A stretch of DNA of 64,000 bases, taken from NCBI GenBank assembly GCA_964342825.1, contig CAYFHO010000001.1, forward strand, positions 1-64,000, read 5' to 3'. The translations under genes were made by a program, and so were the position numbers. The notes under the pieces are model-generated. The model made no database searches and was not told the origin of the DNA. It saw nothing but the letters and a program-made list of their open reading frames with translations. Below, in pieces: positions 25,982 to 35,078 of the stretch. The DNA comes from AAA164-E04 sp964342825. GTDB lineage: Bacteria; Verrucomicrobiota; Verrucomicrobiia; Limisphaerales; AAA164-E04. Position 1 is the first letter of the stretch. Each line of letters starts with the position of its first letter.

Positions 25982-26938
25982 GTGGACTTCTTTTTAATAC
26001 TTGGATTTGCATTGGCAGCCTATTCCGTTATCGCGAATGATGCCATACAGACACTGGGCACTTTTCTTAGTTCGAACGAAAAGCGGCCCTGGCCGATTCT
26101 GTGGGCTTATATTGGCTTCCTTTGTTCGGCTGTCCTGGTGTATGGATGGTGGAAGTATGCCGGTGATGTGAGTTATGGACGCTTATCGGCCATTCCCATC
26201 GCCATTTCACACAGCTGGATTTATTGTATCCCTCCTTTTGTGCTGCTCATTCTGACACGCCTGGGTATTCCGGTCAGTACAACCTTCCTCATCCTGACAG
26301 TATTTGCCCCCAAAGCCCTTCCCAGCATGCTATTAAAATCGATTCTCGGCTATGCGGTGGCCTTCATTCTGGGAATGGTTCTCTATCGTTTTGTTGTTGA
26401 TAAAGTCGAAAAACATCATTTCGAAACAGGTGAAAAGTCTTCACCGGCTTATTGGGTTCCTTTGCAATGGTGCTCGACCGGTTTTCTTTGGAGTCAATGG
26501 CTTATCCAAGATTTGGCTAATATCTTCGTTTATCTGCCGCGCCAGGTCTCCTTGCCCATGCTGCTGATGGCTCTGGTCTGGATGCTGGGGCTGATGGCAT
26601 TGATCTTTGCCACCCGCGGAGGGGCGATTCAAAAAATTGTTACCAGTAAAACGGGCACGACCGATATTCGATCGGCAACCATCATTGATTTTCTCTTTGC
26701 CCTTATTCTACTGGTATTTAAGGAGGCCAGTCAGATGCCGATGAGTACGACCTGGGTATTCATAGGGTTGTTGGCAGGACGTGAAATTGCTTTGACCCGG
26801 GTACTCTGGCAAAGAAGCATGAAAGAAACCCGTGATGTCGTTGCTCGCGATGTTTTCAAAGCTTTTTCCGGATTGGCTATCAGCGTTGTGTTGGCATATG
26901 TCATTCCGCAGTTGCTCCGTCTGGTCAGTACCGACTAA
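25982..26938 (+). CDS. PiT-like phosphate permease (divergent)
   Basis: A 318-residue integral membrane protein with about nine helices. The two inverted-repeat signatures of the PiT inorganic phosphate transporter family are present in weakened form: ANDAIQTLGTF near residue 20 (family N-D-x-x-N), GIPVSTTFLILTVFAP near 100, and MPMSTTWVFIGLLAGREIA near 260, followed by ARDVFKAFSGLAISVVLAYVIP at the end. In typical PiT proteins the second repeat also contains an N-D-x-x-N motif, which I do not find here. Start is a GTG at 25982 without an obvious ribosome-binding site. Phosphate or another anion is likely the substrate; this is an inference. Confidence 0.72.
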   Translation: MDFFLILGFALAAYSVIANDAIQTLGTFLSSNEKRPWPILWAYIGFLCSAVLVYGWWKYAGDVSYGRLSAIPIAISHSWIYCIPPFVLLILTRLGIPVSTTFLILTVFAPKALPSMLLKSILGYAVAFILGMVLYRFVVDKVEKHHFETGEKSSPAYWVPLQWCSTGFLWSQWLIQDLANIFVYLPRQVSLPMLLMALVWMLGLMALIFATRGGAIQKIVTSKTGTTDIRSATIIDFLFALILLVFKEASQMPMSTTWVFIGLLAGREIALTRVLWQRSMKETRDVVARDVFKAFSGLAISVVLAYVIPQLLRLVSTD

Positions 26939-27077
26939 GCAACAGGTTTTAATCAGGAATTTCCTCCCACTCTGAATACTGTATTGCGAAGCAAACAAGG
27001 TTTGCACATTGAATGCCCTGAATGTAGTTTTGAATTTGTCTGTTAAGGATAAACCTTTGCCGTAAACGACCATAGTC

Positions 27078-30035
27078 ATGATGAAAAGATCCCTGTTTAT
27101 CTCCACGCTGTTGGCTCTTTGGACACTCCTGCCTTCCTTCACGCAGGCGGCCGAATTGGATAGTGAGTTGATCCATGCACACTGGCTGTTTGCGGCACAT
27201 CGTCAGCAAGGTCAGAAAATGCTTCCTATTCAGGGTGGACCACGGCCTGTTTTCAAAGGAAAGGTTCGTTTCCTCATGGATCCCATTCCTCCTCGGATAG
27301 AATTGAGTGGTGATGGGGAACGGTTGGTCCTTTCCGATGGACCCGCTGATGCCAACCTGCCCGAACAGGACTTCAGCATCGAAACCTGGGTGCGTCTGGA
27401 TGAACCTGCCGAGCTGGGTGCGATCATTGGAGCCGTGCAGGATGATCCAAATGCCGAAGCGGGTTGGGTGGTCGGTTATCGTAAGGATCGATTCATTTTT
27501 GGGCTCGCTTCCGATTCGCAGACCGAATTGACCTATCTTGAATCCTCTACGCGTTTCACTCCTGGGAAATGGCATCATGTCGTCGCAAGCTATAGTGGCA
27601 GCAAAATGGCCTTGTGGGTGGATGGTGAACTCTCGGGTGAATCTCAAACACAAGAGGGGAAAGTGCGCTACCCCAAGCATCCTTTCTACGAAATTGGTGC
27701 TTTCCATGATACCGATCAGGACCTTCCAATGAAAGGAGCCATCCACGAGATCTTTCTGCTCAACCAGGCCATGGGAGGTGATTGGATTCGGTCGAGATAT
27801 GAAGAGAAAAAGGATTATTTTCCCAAGCCCGGGCCAAAACCGGTAATTATGGAGATCGCTTATGGTCCATTCATCGATTGGATAGGGCCTGGTAAAGTCA
27901 ACATTTCCTGGGAGGTAGATGCCTCGATGCCGACGAGATTGGACCTGATGGGGCCTGAGGGTGAGTTCAGGCAATTTCAACATCCAGATTCCAGTTTCAG
28001 CCATTCCGTTCCATTTGATCAATTACAAAGAGACGCGGAATACACCTTTCGAATCCATGGGCCGGATCAAGCGGGTCACGCTCAGTTCAGTACGCTCTAC
28101 AAATTTGATACTTCCTTTTATTACGCACCCGTAGGAGCAGGTGATCCTGAGTTTACTTCCGTCCAGGGTGAGCTTTCAGGTGAGGTTCTGCAAAGCGTCA
28201 GTGGATTGCTGAATGCAACTTCCCGAGAAGCGGGCTATGCACTGTTCCTTGGGGCGGGAAAAGTGCAGCAGAAAATGGCACACGCACTGGTTCGTTTGAG
28301 CCAATACAAAGTGATCCTTGTGGATCCGTCCAGTGAAACAATTCAGGACGCACGCAAGTATCTGGACGAAGCAGGAGTTTATGGTGAACGGGTTTCTGTT
28401 CACCAGAGTGAATTTACATCTCTCCCTTACGGTCCTTTCTTTGCCAACCTTGTGATCGCAACTGAACCGGATGCGTTCAGCATTGCGGACGATCCACAGG
28501 ATTTACAATGGCTCAAGAGAATCATTCGTCCTGCGGGGGGCACATTGTGTGTGGCATTGAACTCTGACACGCCCTTCGCAACGGTATCCAAATTGCAACA
28601 ATCGTTCGAAGAATTCGGAGTTAGTTTTCGCAAGGAAACCGAACGCAGTTGGATGATGGCCACTCGGGGGCAGTTGGTTGGTGCCGGGGATTGGAGCCAC
28701 CAATATGGTGGGGCGGATAATTCTTCCTGTAGTCAGGATGCCCTGGTTCACGGTGATTTGGGGGTTCTTTGGTGGGGCGATCCGGGACCACGTCCCATGC
28801 CCGATCGTGGGCCTCGTAATCCTGCACCCATTTCTGTGAACGGACGCTTATTCATTCAAGGAGACCGGGTGTTGTTTGGCTTGGATTCCTACAACGGTTC
28901 CATTCTTTGGAATTATTTCAGTCCTGAGATGCGGCGTGCCAATTTGCCGAGAGATTGCAGTAACATGATTGGAACGCACGATTACTTATATGTTGCTCAA
29001 GGTCGGCATTGCATCGGGGTGGAAGGGGATACTGGTAAACGTGCATTGAAATTTGAAGCTTTAAGACCTGAGGGAACCCCGAAGGTGGATTGGGGATATC
29101 TGGCCGCCGTTCAGGATGTATTGATTGGTAGCAGCGTGAAATCAGGATCACGCTATTTGGGGGATGACGGTCAGTGGTTTGAAGAGTTTCACACCGAAGA
29201 TGTCAGCCGGGTCACCAGCACGCGTCTTTTTGGATTGAACCGACACACAGGGGAACAAGCCTGGGTGTATGAAGGAGGAGCGATCATCAACTCCACCATT
29301 ACCATTGGGGAAGGTGAAATTTATTTTTTGGAAAGTCGAAATCTTGAAGCGATTTCGGCACCAACCGGACGATTGGATCCCGAAATCCTGACCGATGTCA
29401 GACTTGTTTGCCTGGATCTTGAAAGCGGTCGGCAAGAATGGGAACGTGTTCATGATTTCAGTGATTGCCAGTTCATGACATACATGACATTCAGCAATGA
29501 CACTTTGATTGTCACAGGTGCTGACAAGAATAAACACTATCACACCTTTGCGTTTAACACTTCAGGAGAATCCTCTGACTCGACCGACCTGAGTCAGGCG
29601 CCGCTGGCTGCCGGTTCACTTCTGTGGGAAGAAAGCCACGAAGCAGGTAAGAATCATCACAGCGGCCATTTGCAACACCCTGTTGTGATTGGAGATGTTT
29701 TCTATTCCGATCAAAGAGCCTTCAGTTTGAGAGACGGAAAATTGCTTCGAACAGATCTTCCCGAAAGACGAGGATGCGGAACGATGTCCGCCGCATTGAA
29801 CAGTATTTTTTATCGTCACTATTATCACGGTCAATGGGATCTCGCGAGCAACAAGCGTGTTCAATTCGAAGGTTTGAGGAGTGGTTGCTGGCTCGGAATG
29901 ATCCCTGCCGGTGGGCTTTTGCTGGCTCCTGAAGCCAGCGCGGGCTGTTCCTGCGAAAATGCCATTCAAACCAGTGTCGGTTATGTTCCCAAGCATCTGG
30001 ATCCATCCGGCTTTCAGTTGAACAGTCCGCTTTGA
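27078..30035 (+). CDS. Exported LamG / Fn3-like / methyltransferase-like / PQQ-propeller protein
   Basis: A 985-residue exported protein (signal peptide to about residue 24, FTQAAE). Domains in order: a concanavalin-like LamG domain (about 60-240, with FSIETWVRLDEPAE and KWHHVVASYSGSKMALWVDGE), a Fn3-like domain similar to that preceding metallophosphatases (about 255-350), a Rossmann methyltransferase-like domain (about 385-530, ALFLGAGKV, VILVDPSSETI), and a PQQ-type eight-bladed propeller (about 545-985, with DSYNGSILWNY, DTGKRALKF, HTGEQAWVYEGG, ESGRQEWERV). The methyltransferase motif I is degenerate. Similar multi-domain proteins occur in Planctomycetes and Verrucomicrobia, without known function. 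The TPR gene follows after 9 bp and is probably cotranscribed. Confidence 0.8.
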   Translation: MMKRSLFISTLLALWTLLPSFTQAAELDSELIHAHWLFAAHRQQGQKMLPIQGGPRPVFKGKVRFLMDPIPPRIELSGDGERLVLSDGPADANLPEQDFSIETWVRLDEPAELGAIIGAVQDDPNAEAGWVVGYRKDRFIFGLASDSQTELTYLESSTRFTPGKWHHVVASYSGSKMALWVDGELSGESQTQEGKVRYPKHPFYEIGAFHDTDQDLPMKGAIHEIFLLNQAMGGDWIRSRYEEKKDYFPKPGPKPVIMEIAYGPFIDWIGPGKVNISWEVDASMPTRLDLMGPEGEFRQFQHPDSSFSHSVPFDQLQRDAEYTFRIHGPDQAGHAQFSTLYKFDTSFYYAPVGAGDPEFTSVQGELSGEVLQSVSGLLNATSREAGYALFLGAGKVQQKMAHALVRLSQYKVILVDPSSETIQDARKYLDEAGVYGERVSVHQSEFTSLPYGPFFANLVIATEPDAFSIADDPQDLQWLKRIIRPAGGTLCVALNSDTPFATVSKLQQSFEEFGVSFRKETERSWMMATRGQLVGAGDWSHQYGGADNSSCSQDALVHGDLGVLWWGDPGPRPMPDRGPRNPAPISVNGRLFIQGDRVLFGLDSYNGSILWNYFSPEMRRANLPRDCSNMIGTHDYLYVAQGRHCIGVEGDTGKRALKFEALRPEGTPKVDWGYLAAVQDVLIGSSVKSGSRYLGDDGQWFEEFHTEDVSRVTSTRLFGLNRHTGEQAWVYEGGAIINSTITIGEGEIYFLESRNLEAISAPTGRLDPEILTDVRLVCLDLESGRQEWERVHDFSDCQFMTYMTFSNDTLIVTGADKNKHYHTFAFNTSGESSDSTDLSQAPLAAGSLLWEESHEAGKNHHSGHLQHPVVIGDVFYSDQRAFSLRDGKLLRTDLPERRGCGTMSAALNSIFYRHYYHGQWDLASNKRVQFEGLRSGCWLGMIPAGGLLLAPEASAGCSCENAIQTSVGYVPKHLDPSGFQLNSPL

Positions 30036-30044
30036 TATTTCTCC

Positions 30045-30548
30045 GTGAAAGCGATCACTCCGCCAGATACTTACTATATTTCCAGCGCTGAAGGCTGGTT
30101 GATTCTAGGGAACCCCGTTGAAGCTCTTGGTGAATTGGAACAGGTTTCAGCTTCCGTTAAATTGCGGCCTGAGTATCTGGAGTTAAAGTGGCGTGTGTTT
30201 GCAGATACCCAGGATTGGGATGCAGCCCTCGAATTGTCCGAGAGTATGGTTCGCGACCTTCCAAAACATCCAGGGGGATATATCCTTCGCTCTTATGCGT
30301 TGAGACGTTCAACGCATGGTTCGGTGGAAAAGGCAACGACATCGCTTCTCGAAGCGGCCGCCAAATTCCCTACTGAACCCATCATACCCTACAACCTTGC
30401 TTGTTATGCGTGCCAATCAGGTGAGCTGGATCAAGCGAGAAAATTTCTCAGACTTGCCCTCGAGATTGGTGACCGCAAGGAATTGCTTAAGATGGCCAGT
30501 ATGGATGGAGACCTGAAATCACTCTGGAAGGAATTGAAATCCTTTTAA
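30045..30548 (+). CDS. TPR-repeat protein
   Basis: A 167-residue cytoplasmic protein starting with GTG, 9 bp after the PQQ-propeller gene. About four tetratricopeptide-like helix pairs can be seen, for example SAEGWLILGNPVEALGELEQV, KWRVFADTQDWDAALELSESMV and YNLACYACQSGELDQARKFLRLAL. Such proteins act as scaffolds. No signal peptide or membrane segment is present. Its small size and its position suggest a partner or accessory of the preceding gene rather than an independent enzyme. Converges on the next gene, 6 bp apart. Confidence 0.8.
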   Translation: MKAITPPDTYYISSAEGWLILGNPVEALGELEQVSASVKLRPEYLELKWRVFADTQDWDAALELSESMVRDLPKHPGGYILRSYALRRSTHGSVEKATTSLLEAAAKFPTEPIIPYNLACYACQSGELDQARKFLRLALEIGDRKELLKMASMDGDLKSLWKELKSF

Positions 30549-30554
30549 GCCAGT

Positions 30555-32024
30555 TCAGGTGATGGTGGCTCCTTGCCTGGGTTTGGAAACGGTCTCTCCC
30601 TTTTTCATGAAGAGTTTTCTTCCAGTGATCAGGTCGGCTACCTTCTGGGGAACATATGGTTTCCAGTCTCCTTTGCCCTCCTTGATCATCTCAAAAGCCT
30701 GATTGCTGCTGATACCCAGGCATTCGTGATCATAATCCCGCAGTGGCTGAATGAACTGGTTCTCATACAAATACTGATACAGGTGGCGAAGATGTGGTTC
30801 GACCAACAGGTTGGTAGCTGTGATCAAGGCTCCCGTTGAAGGTTCTTTCCAGGGGTAAACATAGAGCTTCAGATCGTTTTTGAAAAGTCGACCAAAGGAC
30901 TCCAGGATACCACCCGCCAGATCTTCGTAGTATTTTTCATTGAACACCTCTTTGAGCGTGGGGACACCCATGGTGATTCCGATCATTTTTTGGGTGTACC
31001 TGAACAAGTAAGCTGCCAAACGATGAAACTCTCCGTAGTTGGAAATAGCGACCGGATAACCCAAAGCACTTAAACAATCCACTCGTTCCAAAAAGTCCTT
31101 TGAGTCAATCTGCTTGGCTTCGTTGGTCGTCGTCAGGTTTTGAATGGACATTTCCAGTAATGTGACGACCTCCTTGCTTTGGACTTTTGGCTCCTGGATA
31201 AATTCTGCCATGGAGCATTCCAGCATATCCACTGCCAGCCGTGTGACAGGGCGAAAGCTGCCTCGTTGTACCAATACCGATTTCTTATAGAAAAGTTCGG
31301 ATGGCTCAATCATCGTTCCTTGCGGATTGAAAATGGCGGCATTGGCCAATCCCGTTTCGACCAGTTTCAAGCACATGAGTCTGTTGTCCACCTCCTTGAA
31401 AGCTGGGCCCGAAAACTCAATCACATCAACTTCCATGTGGCCTTTGGGAATGCCGTCCCCCAGGGATTCTATCAACACTTCAGGGCGATCATTGAATTCG
31501 TATGCCCCGTAGATCAGGTTGATACCGAAAGCACCGATGGTTTCCTGATCCTGGATGTACTCTTTTCCCCATAGTTGAAGGTGAATCAGAATTTGAGAAG
31601 GCTCGGCGTGAGGCGCGGTTTGAAATCGAATACCAAGCCAGCCATGACCGTTGCTGTTTCGGGCAGGGTTACGGGTAGTGACTGAGTCGGCGAACGCGAA
31701 AAAGCTGGTTTCTGACCCTCTGGTATCTCCAAGCCTTTCCAGCAGCAAGCGGTACTCATGGTCCAACATTGTTTCCACTCTTTGACGGCTGACGTAACGC
31801 TTGCTGGCTCCATAGATGGAGTCGCTAAACGTCATGTCATATGCGGACATGGTCTTTGCAACCGTTCCGGAAGCACTGCCTACACGAAAAAACCATCTGG
31901 CCACTTCCTGGCCGCCACCAATCTCTGCCAAGGTACCGTATTTACCCCTGTCCAGATTGATTTCTAATGCTTTTTGATGTGTATCCTTAGAATCTTTTTT
32001 CAAATTTGCCATTGGGTGTCTCAA
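30555..32024 (-). CDS. Conserved protein of unknown function (489 residues)
   Basis: A soluble 489-residue protein with no signal peptide or membrane segment. I recognise it only as a conserved family: the segment KYGTLAEIGGGQEVARWFFRVG near residue 28 and YGASKRYVSRQRVETMLDHEY near 72 are strongly patterned, and homologues in cyanobacteria and other phyla have been given misleading labels such as nicotinate-nucleotide adenylyltransferase or TonB-dependent receptor. Nothing in the sequence supports either. It has an acidic, charge-rich N-terminus and several GxG-like loops but no nucleotide-binding motif I would trust. It lies 178 bp after guaA in the same direction. Confidence 0.75.
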   Translation of the reverse strand: MRHPMANLKKDSKDTHQKALEINLDRGKYGTLAEIGGGQEVARWFFRVGSASGTVAKTMSAYDMTFSDSIYGASKRYVSRQRVETMLDHEYRLLLERLGDTRGSETSFFAFADSVTTRNPARNSNGHGWLGIRFQTAPHAEPSQILIHLQLWGKEYIQDQETIGAFGINLIYGAYEFNDRPEVLIESLGDGIPKGHMEVDVIEFSGPAFKEVDNRLMCLKLVETGLANAAIFNPQGTMIEPSELFYKKSVLVQRGSFRPVTRLAVDMLECSMAEFIQEPKVQSKEVVTLLEMSIQNLTTTNEAKQIDSKDFLERVDCLSALGYPVAISNYGEFHRLAAYLFRYTQKMIGITMGVPTLKEVFNEKYYEDLAGGILESFGRLFKNDLKLYVYPWKEPSTGALITATNLLVEPHLRHLYQYLYENQFIQPLRDYDHECLGISSNQAFEMIKEGKGDWKPYVPQKVADLITGRKLFMKKGETVSKPRQGATIT

Positions 32025-32202
32025 GTGTTCCTCGCTACGAACGTGGGCAATCTACCCTTGATACTTATCTTTTCAATGGGAATTCGAAATATTTAATTCG
32101 TTGAGTTCACGTACATTCTACTGCTGAGCTCGAAAAGTTGAGCCTTCTAAAGTAGAAGTTTTTCCTGCCCGGCACAGCCGGTTTATGAATCCGAGTAGGA
32201 GG

Positions 32203-33744
32203 CTATTCCCATTCGATCGTTGCGGGCGGTTTGCTTGAAATATCGTAACAAACCCTGTTGGCTCCTTTGACTTCGTTGATGATCCGATTGGAAATTTTTT
32301 CCAGGACTTGGTAAGGGAGTTTGACCCAGTCAGCGGTCATGCCGTCCTTTGATTCCACCACACGCACTGCAATAGTGTATTCGTAGGTACGTTCGTCTCC
32401 CATGACACCCACGCTCTTGACGGGGAGAAGCACTGCGAATGCCTGCCAAACCTTGTAATACCAGTCTGAAGCTTTCATTTCTTCCAGCACGATCGTGTCG
32501 GCTTCTTTCAAGATGCGGATGCGTTCTCGCGTAACATCTCCGAGGATTCGGACACCCAGGCCCGGACCTGGGAACGGATGTCGATACACCATGGATTTGG
32601 GAAGCCCCAGTTCGAGTCCCAGCAGACGGACTTCATCTTTAAAGAGACATTTAAGAGGCTCAAGCAGCTTGAATTTCAGATTCTTCGGCAGCCCTCCAAC
32701 ATTGTGGTGACTTTTAATTAGTGCTGCAGGGTTCCCAGCAATGGGCACGGATTCGATGACGTCGGGATAGAGAGTGCCCTGAGCCAGGAATTTCGCGTCG
32801 CCCACTTTTTTGGTTGCCTGGGTGAATGATTCGATGAATGCCTTGCCGATGATTTTACGTTTCCGTTCGGGACTTGTGACACCCTTCAATCGCTTGAGGA
32901 ACATGGCCGTGGCATTTTCATACCTGAGCTTGATCTTGAAATTGTGCTGAAAGACCTCGCGAACGGCGTCCGCCTCGCGTGCACGCAACAGGCCGTTGTT
33001 CACAAAAATACAGGTCAACTGGTCACCAATAGCTCGATGAATTAAGGCGGCAGCGACACTGGAATCAACGCCACCGCTCAAACCAAGAATCACTTTTTCA
33101 TCGCCCACCTGCTCCCTGATTTCTTCAACGGCCTGATCCAGGTAATTGAGCATGGTCCAGTTGCGTCCACATTTGCAGATGTCATAAACGAAGTTATCGA
33201 TGATGACACTTCCTCGTGGGGTGTGGACAACTTCAGGGTGAAATTGCAATCCGTATCTTTGTTTTTTGGTGTCGGCAATAGCAGCGAAATCTGAGTTTTC
33301 AGTAATAGCTACCGTCTCGAATCCCCTCGGCAATTTGGTAAGTTTATCGCTGTGCGAATTCCAAACCTGGATGCGTTTGGGGAGTCTGCGAAACAAAGGG
33401 CAATTCTTGGCTTTGATTTCCAGGGTTCCTTTTCCGTACTCGCGTTTCAAACCTCGCTCCACGCGACCATTCAAGGAGGCTGCGAGTATTTGCAGACCGT
33501 AGCAGATCCCAAGCATCGGCACCTTGAGTTTGAACAGGGCAGGATCGGGCTTGGGTGCCTCTTTGTCAAAGACACTGCTCGGGCCACCGGAAAGGATGAT
33601 TCCCTTTGGTTTCATCTTCGCAATCTCAGCCGCAGGCGTGTCGTAGCGGAGGATGGTTGAATAGACCTGACACTCACGGATGCGTCTTGCGATCACCTGA
33701 GTATATTGCGAACCAAAATCAAGTATGATAATTTGCTCCTTCAT
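32203..33744 (-). CDS. guaA: GMP synthase (glutamine-hydrolysing)
   Basis: A 513-residue GuaA of the usual length. The N-terminal class I glutamine amidotransferase shows GGPSSVF, the nucleophile Cys in LGICYGLQ (about residue 80) and the catalytic His in FHPEVVHT. The ATP-pyrophosphatase domain has the PP-loop LSGGVDSSV (about residue 220), and the C-terminal dimerisation domain contains HPFPGPGLGVRI and ends in SKPPATIEWE, the conserved GuaA terminus. It makes GMP from XMP, glutamine and ATP in the cytoplasm. Divergent from the Sel1-repeat gene with a 99-bp gap. Confidence 0.97.
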   Translation of the reverse strand: MKEQIIILDFGSQYTQVIARRIRECQVYSTILRYDTPAAEIAKMKPKGIILSGGPSSVFDKEAPKPDPALFKLKVPMLGICYGLQILAASLNGRVERGLKREYGKGTLEIKAKNCPLFRRLPKRIQVWNSHSDKLTKLPRGFETVAITENSDFAAIADTKKQRYGLQFHPEVVHTPRGSVIIDNFVYDICKCGRNWTMLNYLDQAVEEIREQVGDEKVILGLSGGVDSSVAAALIHRAIGDQLTCIFVNNGLLRAREADAVREVFQHNFKIKLRYENATAMFLKRLKGVTSPERKRKIIGKAFIESFTQATKKVGDAKFLAQGTLYPDVIESVPIAGNPAALIKSHHNVGGLPKNLKFKLLEPLKCLFKDEVRLLGLELGLPKSMVYRHPFPGPGLGVRILGDVTRERIRILKEADTIVLEEMKASDWYYKVWQAFAVLLPVKSVGVMGDERTYEYTIAVRVVESKDGMTADWVKLPYQVLEKISNRIINEVKGANRVCYDISSKPPATIEWE

Positions 33745-33843
33745 TGGAACGGAAATCGGGTTTTATGCGGAATATTTCACTTGCTGACTAGCAAAAACCA
33801 CGAAAAAGAATGAACCCCTAATGGGTGAGAATGCAAGCAAACG

Positions 33844-34281
33844 ATGAATTGGCTGCTCAAATTATTGGCCGCAGGGGGTATTTGGAAGAGATTGTCTGGA
33901 ACCTATCACCAGACCAAGACGGGTATTCGCCAGGCAAGAAGCTTTGCACATGGTGTCATGGAGAAGCATGTCATCAGCACTCTGGAGCAGGCTGAAATGG
34001 GCGACCGTGAATCGATTTTTGAGATGGGCGAGCGGTTTTATGAAGGCCGTGGGGTGCCTCAGGATTATGCCTTGGCTCTGGGCTGGTTCCGTCAGGCAGC
34101 CGATCTTGGGCATACCAAGGCACAGACCAATTTGGGCATGATGCTCTGGATCGGTCGTGGATGTGAGCGCGATAGAGACTCAGCCCTTCGCTGGATCAAG
34201 AATGCCGCCCGCAAAAATTATGAACCCGCCCAGGAACTCTTGCTCGAGATACGGAAAAAGCATGGAGCTTCGCGTTCATAG
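33844..34281 (+). CDS. Sel1-repeat protein
   Basis: A 145-residue protein with two clear Sel1-like repeats: FEMGERFYEGRGVPQDYALALGWFRQAADLGH and TNLGMMLWIGRGCERDRDSALRWIKNAA, each matching the G-x-G-V/C-x-x-D/E-x-x-x-A-x-x-W/F-x-x-x-A-A pattern. The N-terminus (about residues 1-30) is mildly hydrophobic and may anchor it. Sel1 proteins mediate protein-protein contacts. It is transcribed away from guaA, and the next gene follows after 119 bp in the same direction. Confidence 0.85.
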   Translation: MNWLLKLLAAGGIWKRLSGTYHQTKTGIRQARSFAHGVMEKHVISTLEQAEMGDRESIFEMGERFYEGRGVPQDYALALGWFRQAADLGHTKAQTNLGMMLWIGRGCERDRDSALRWIKNAARKNYEPAQELLLEIRKKHGASRS

Positions 34282-34400
34282 CCTCTTGGATTACTTTCGA
34301 TCATTCTTCTTTCATCGAACCTTATTGAGCACGAAAAAGCCCGGTGATCGCATATCCAATTCTTCTCGTTTCAATCGCTTTAATCTGACAGATTGACTGA

Positions 34401-35066
34401 ATGAATCAGGAGCTTCCATGGAACGCTGAAATTGAATCCGCCGCATTGACCTTGTGGAATTACCATTGCCTCCGGCAAAATATCGAAGCTGCGGACCTGG
34501 TTCTGATCCTTGGAAGTCACGATCTCAGAGTGGGGGATCGCGCAGCCGAGCTTTATCGTGAGGGGGTTGCTCCCATCTACCTCTTTACGGGAGGTTATGG
34601 TAACTGGACTGAAGGAGTTTTTGACCGCCCCGAAGCCGAATTGATATCGGCGCGCGCCATGGAATGTGGATTGCCCAAAGAAGTTATCCTGCTCGAACCC
34701 AATGCGACCAATACGGGCGAGAATATCAGGAATTCCAAAGCTCTCCTTGATCATTTGGAAATAAAAGTCAGTAAGGCCATTGCCATTCAAAAACCATACA
34801 TGGAGCGAAGGGCCTTTGCATCTCTGACAAAGCAATGGCCGGAAGTGCAGTGGCAAATAACGTCACCACAGCTTGACTTCAGCTCCTATTGCCATGACGA
34901 AATACCAAAAGAACTCGTTACTGAAATCATGGTGGGCGATTTTCAACGCATTCTGGAATATCCAAAGCTCGGCTTCCAAACGAAACAAGAGGTAGGTCAG
35001 CAGGAAATGTCAGCTTACGAGTACCTCGTTCGATGTGGGTATGACGGACACTTGATGGATACTTGA
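34401..35066 (+). CDS. YdcF-family (DUF218) protein
   Basis: A 221-residue soluble protein with the DUF218 Rossmann-like fold. Matches include LVLILGSHDLRVGDRAAELYREG (family G-x3-R-x3-A-x2-L-Y/F), IYLFTGGYGN, an acidic EAELISARAMECGLPKEVILLEPNATNTGENI stretch (family E-x3-T-x-x-N) and IQKPYMERRA. Members include SanA, ElyC and YdcF, associated with envelope stability, but this protein lacks their membrane segment, placing it in the soluble YdcF subgroup. Convergent with the UvrA-family gene, 12 bp apart. Confidence 0.85.
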   Translation: MNQELPWNAEIESAALTLWNYHCLRQNIEAADLVLILGSHDLRVGDRAAELYREGVAPIYLFTGGYGNWTEGVFDRPEAELISARAMECGLPKEVILLEPNATNTGENIRNSKALLDHLEIKVSKAIAIQKPYMERRAFASLTKQWPEVQWQITSPQLDFSSYCHDEIPKELVTEIMVGDFQRILEYPKLGFQTKQEVGQQEMSAYEYLVRCGYDGHLMDT

Positions 35067-35078
35067 CTTAAGTTGATT

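Noticed and set aside
26949..28022. 357-codon minus-strand frame opposite the start of the PQQ-propeller gene
   Set aside because: Antisense to a gene with clear signal peptide and LamG domain; no recognisable domain, high content of His/Arg/Phe typical of shadow frames.
32144..32163. Stem CTTCTA/TAGAAG followed by five T on the plus strand
   Set aside because: It looks like a small terminator, but both neighbouring genes run on the minus strand, and on that strand no T-tract follows. The stem is A+T-rich and only 6 bp.
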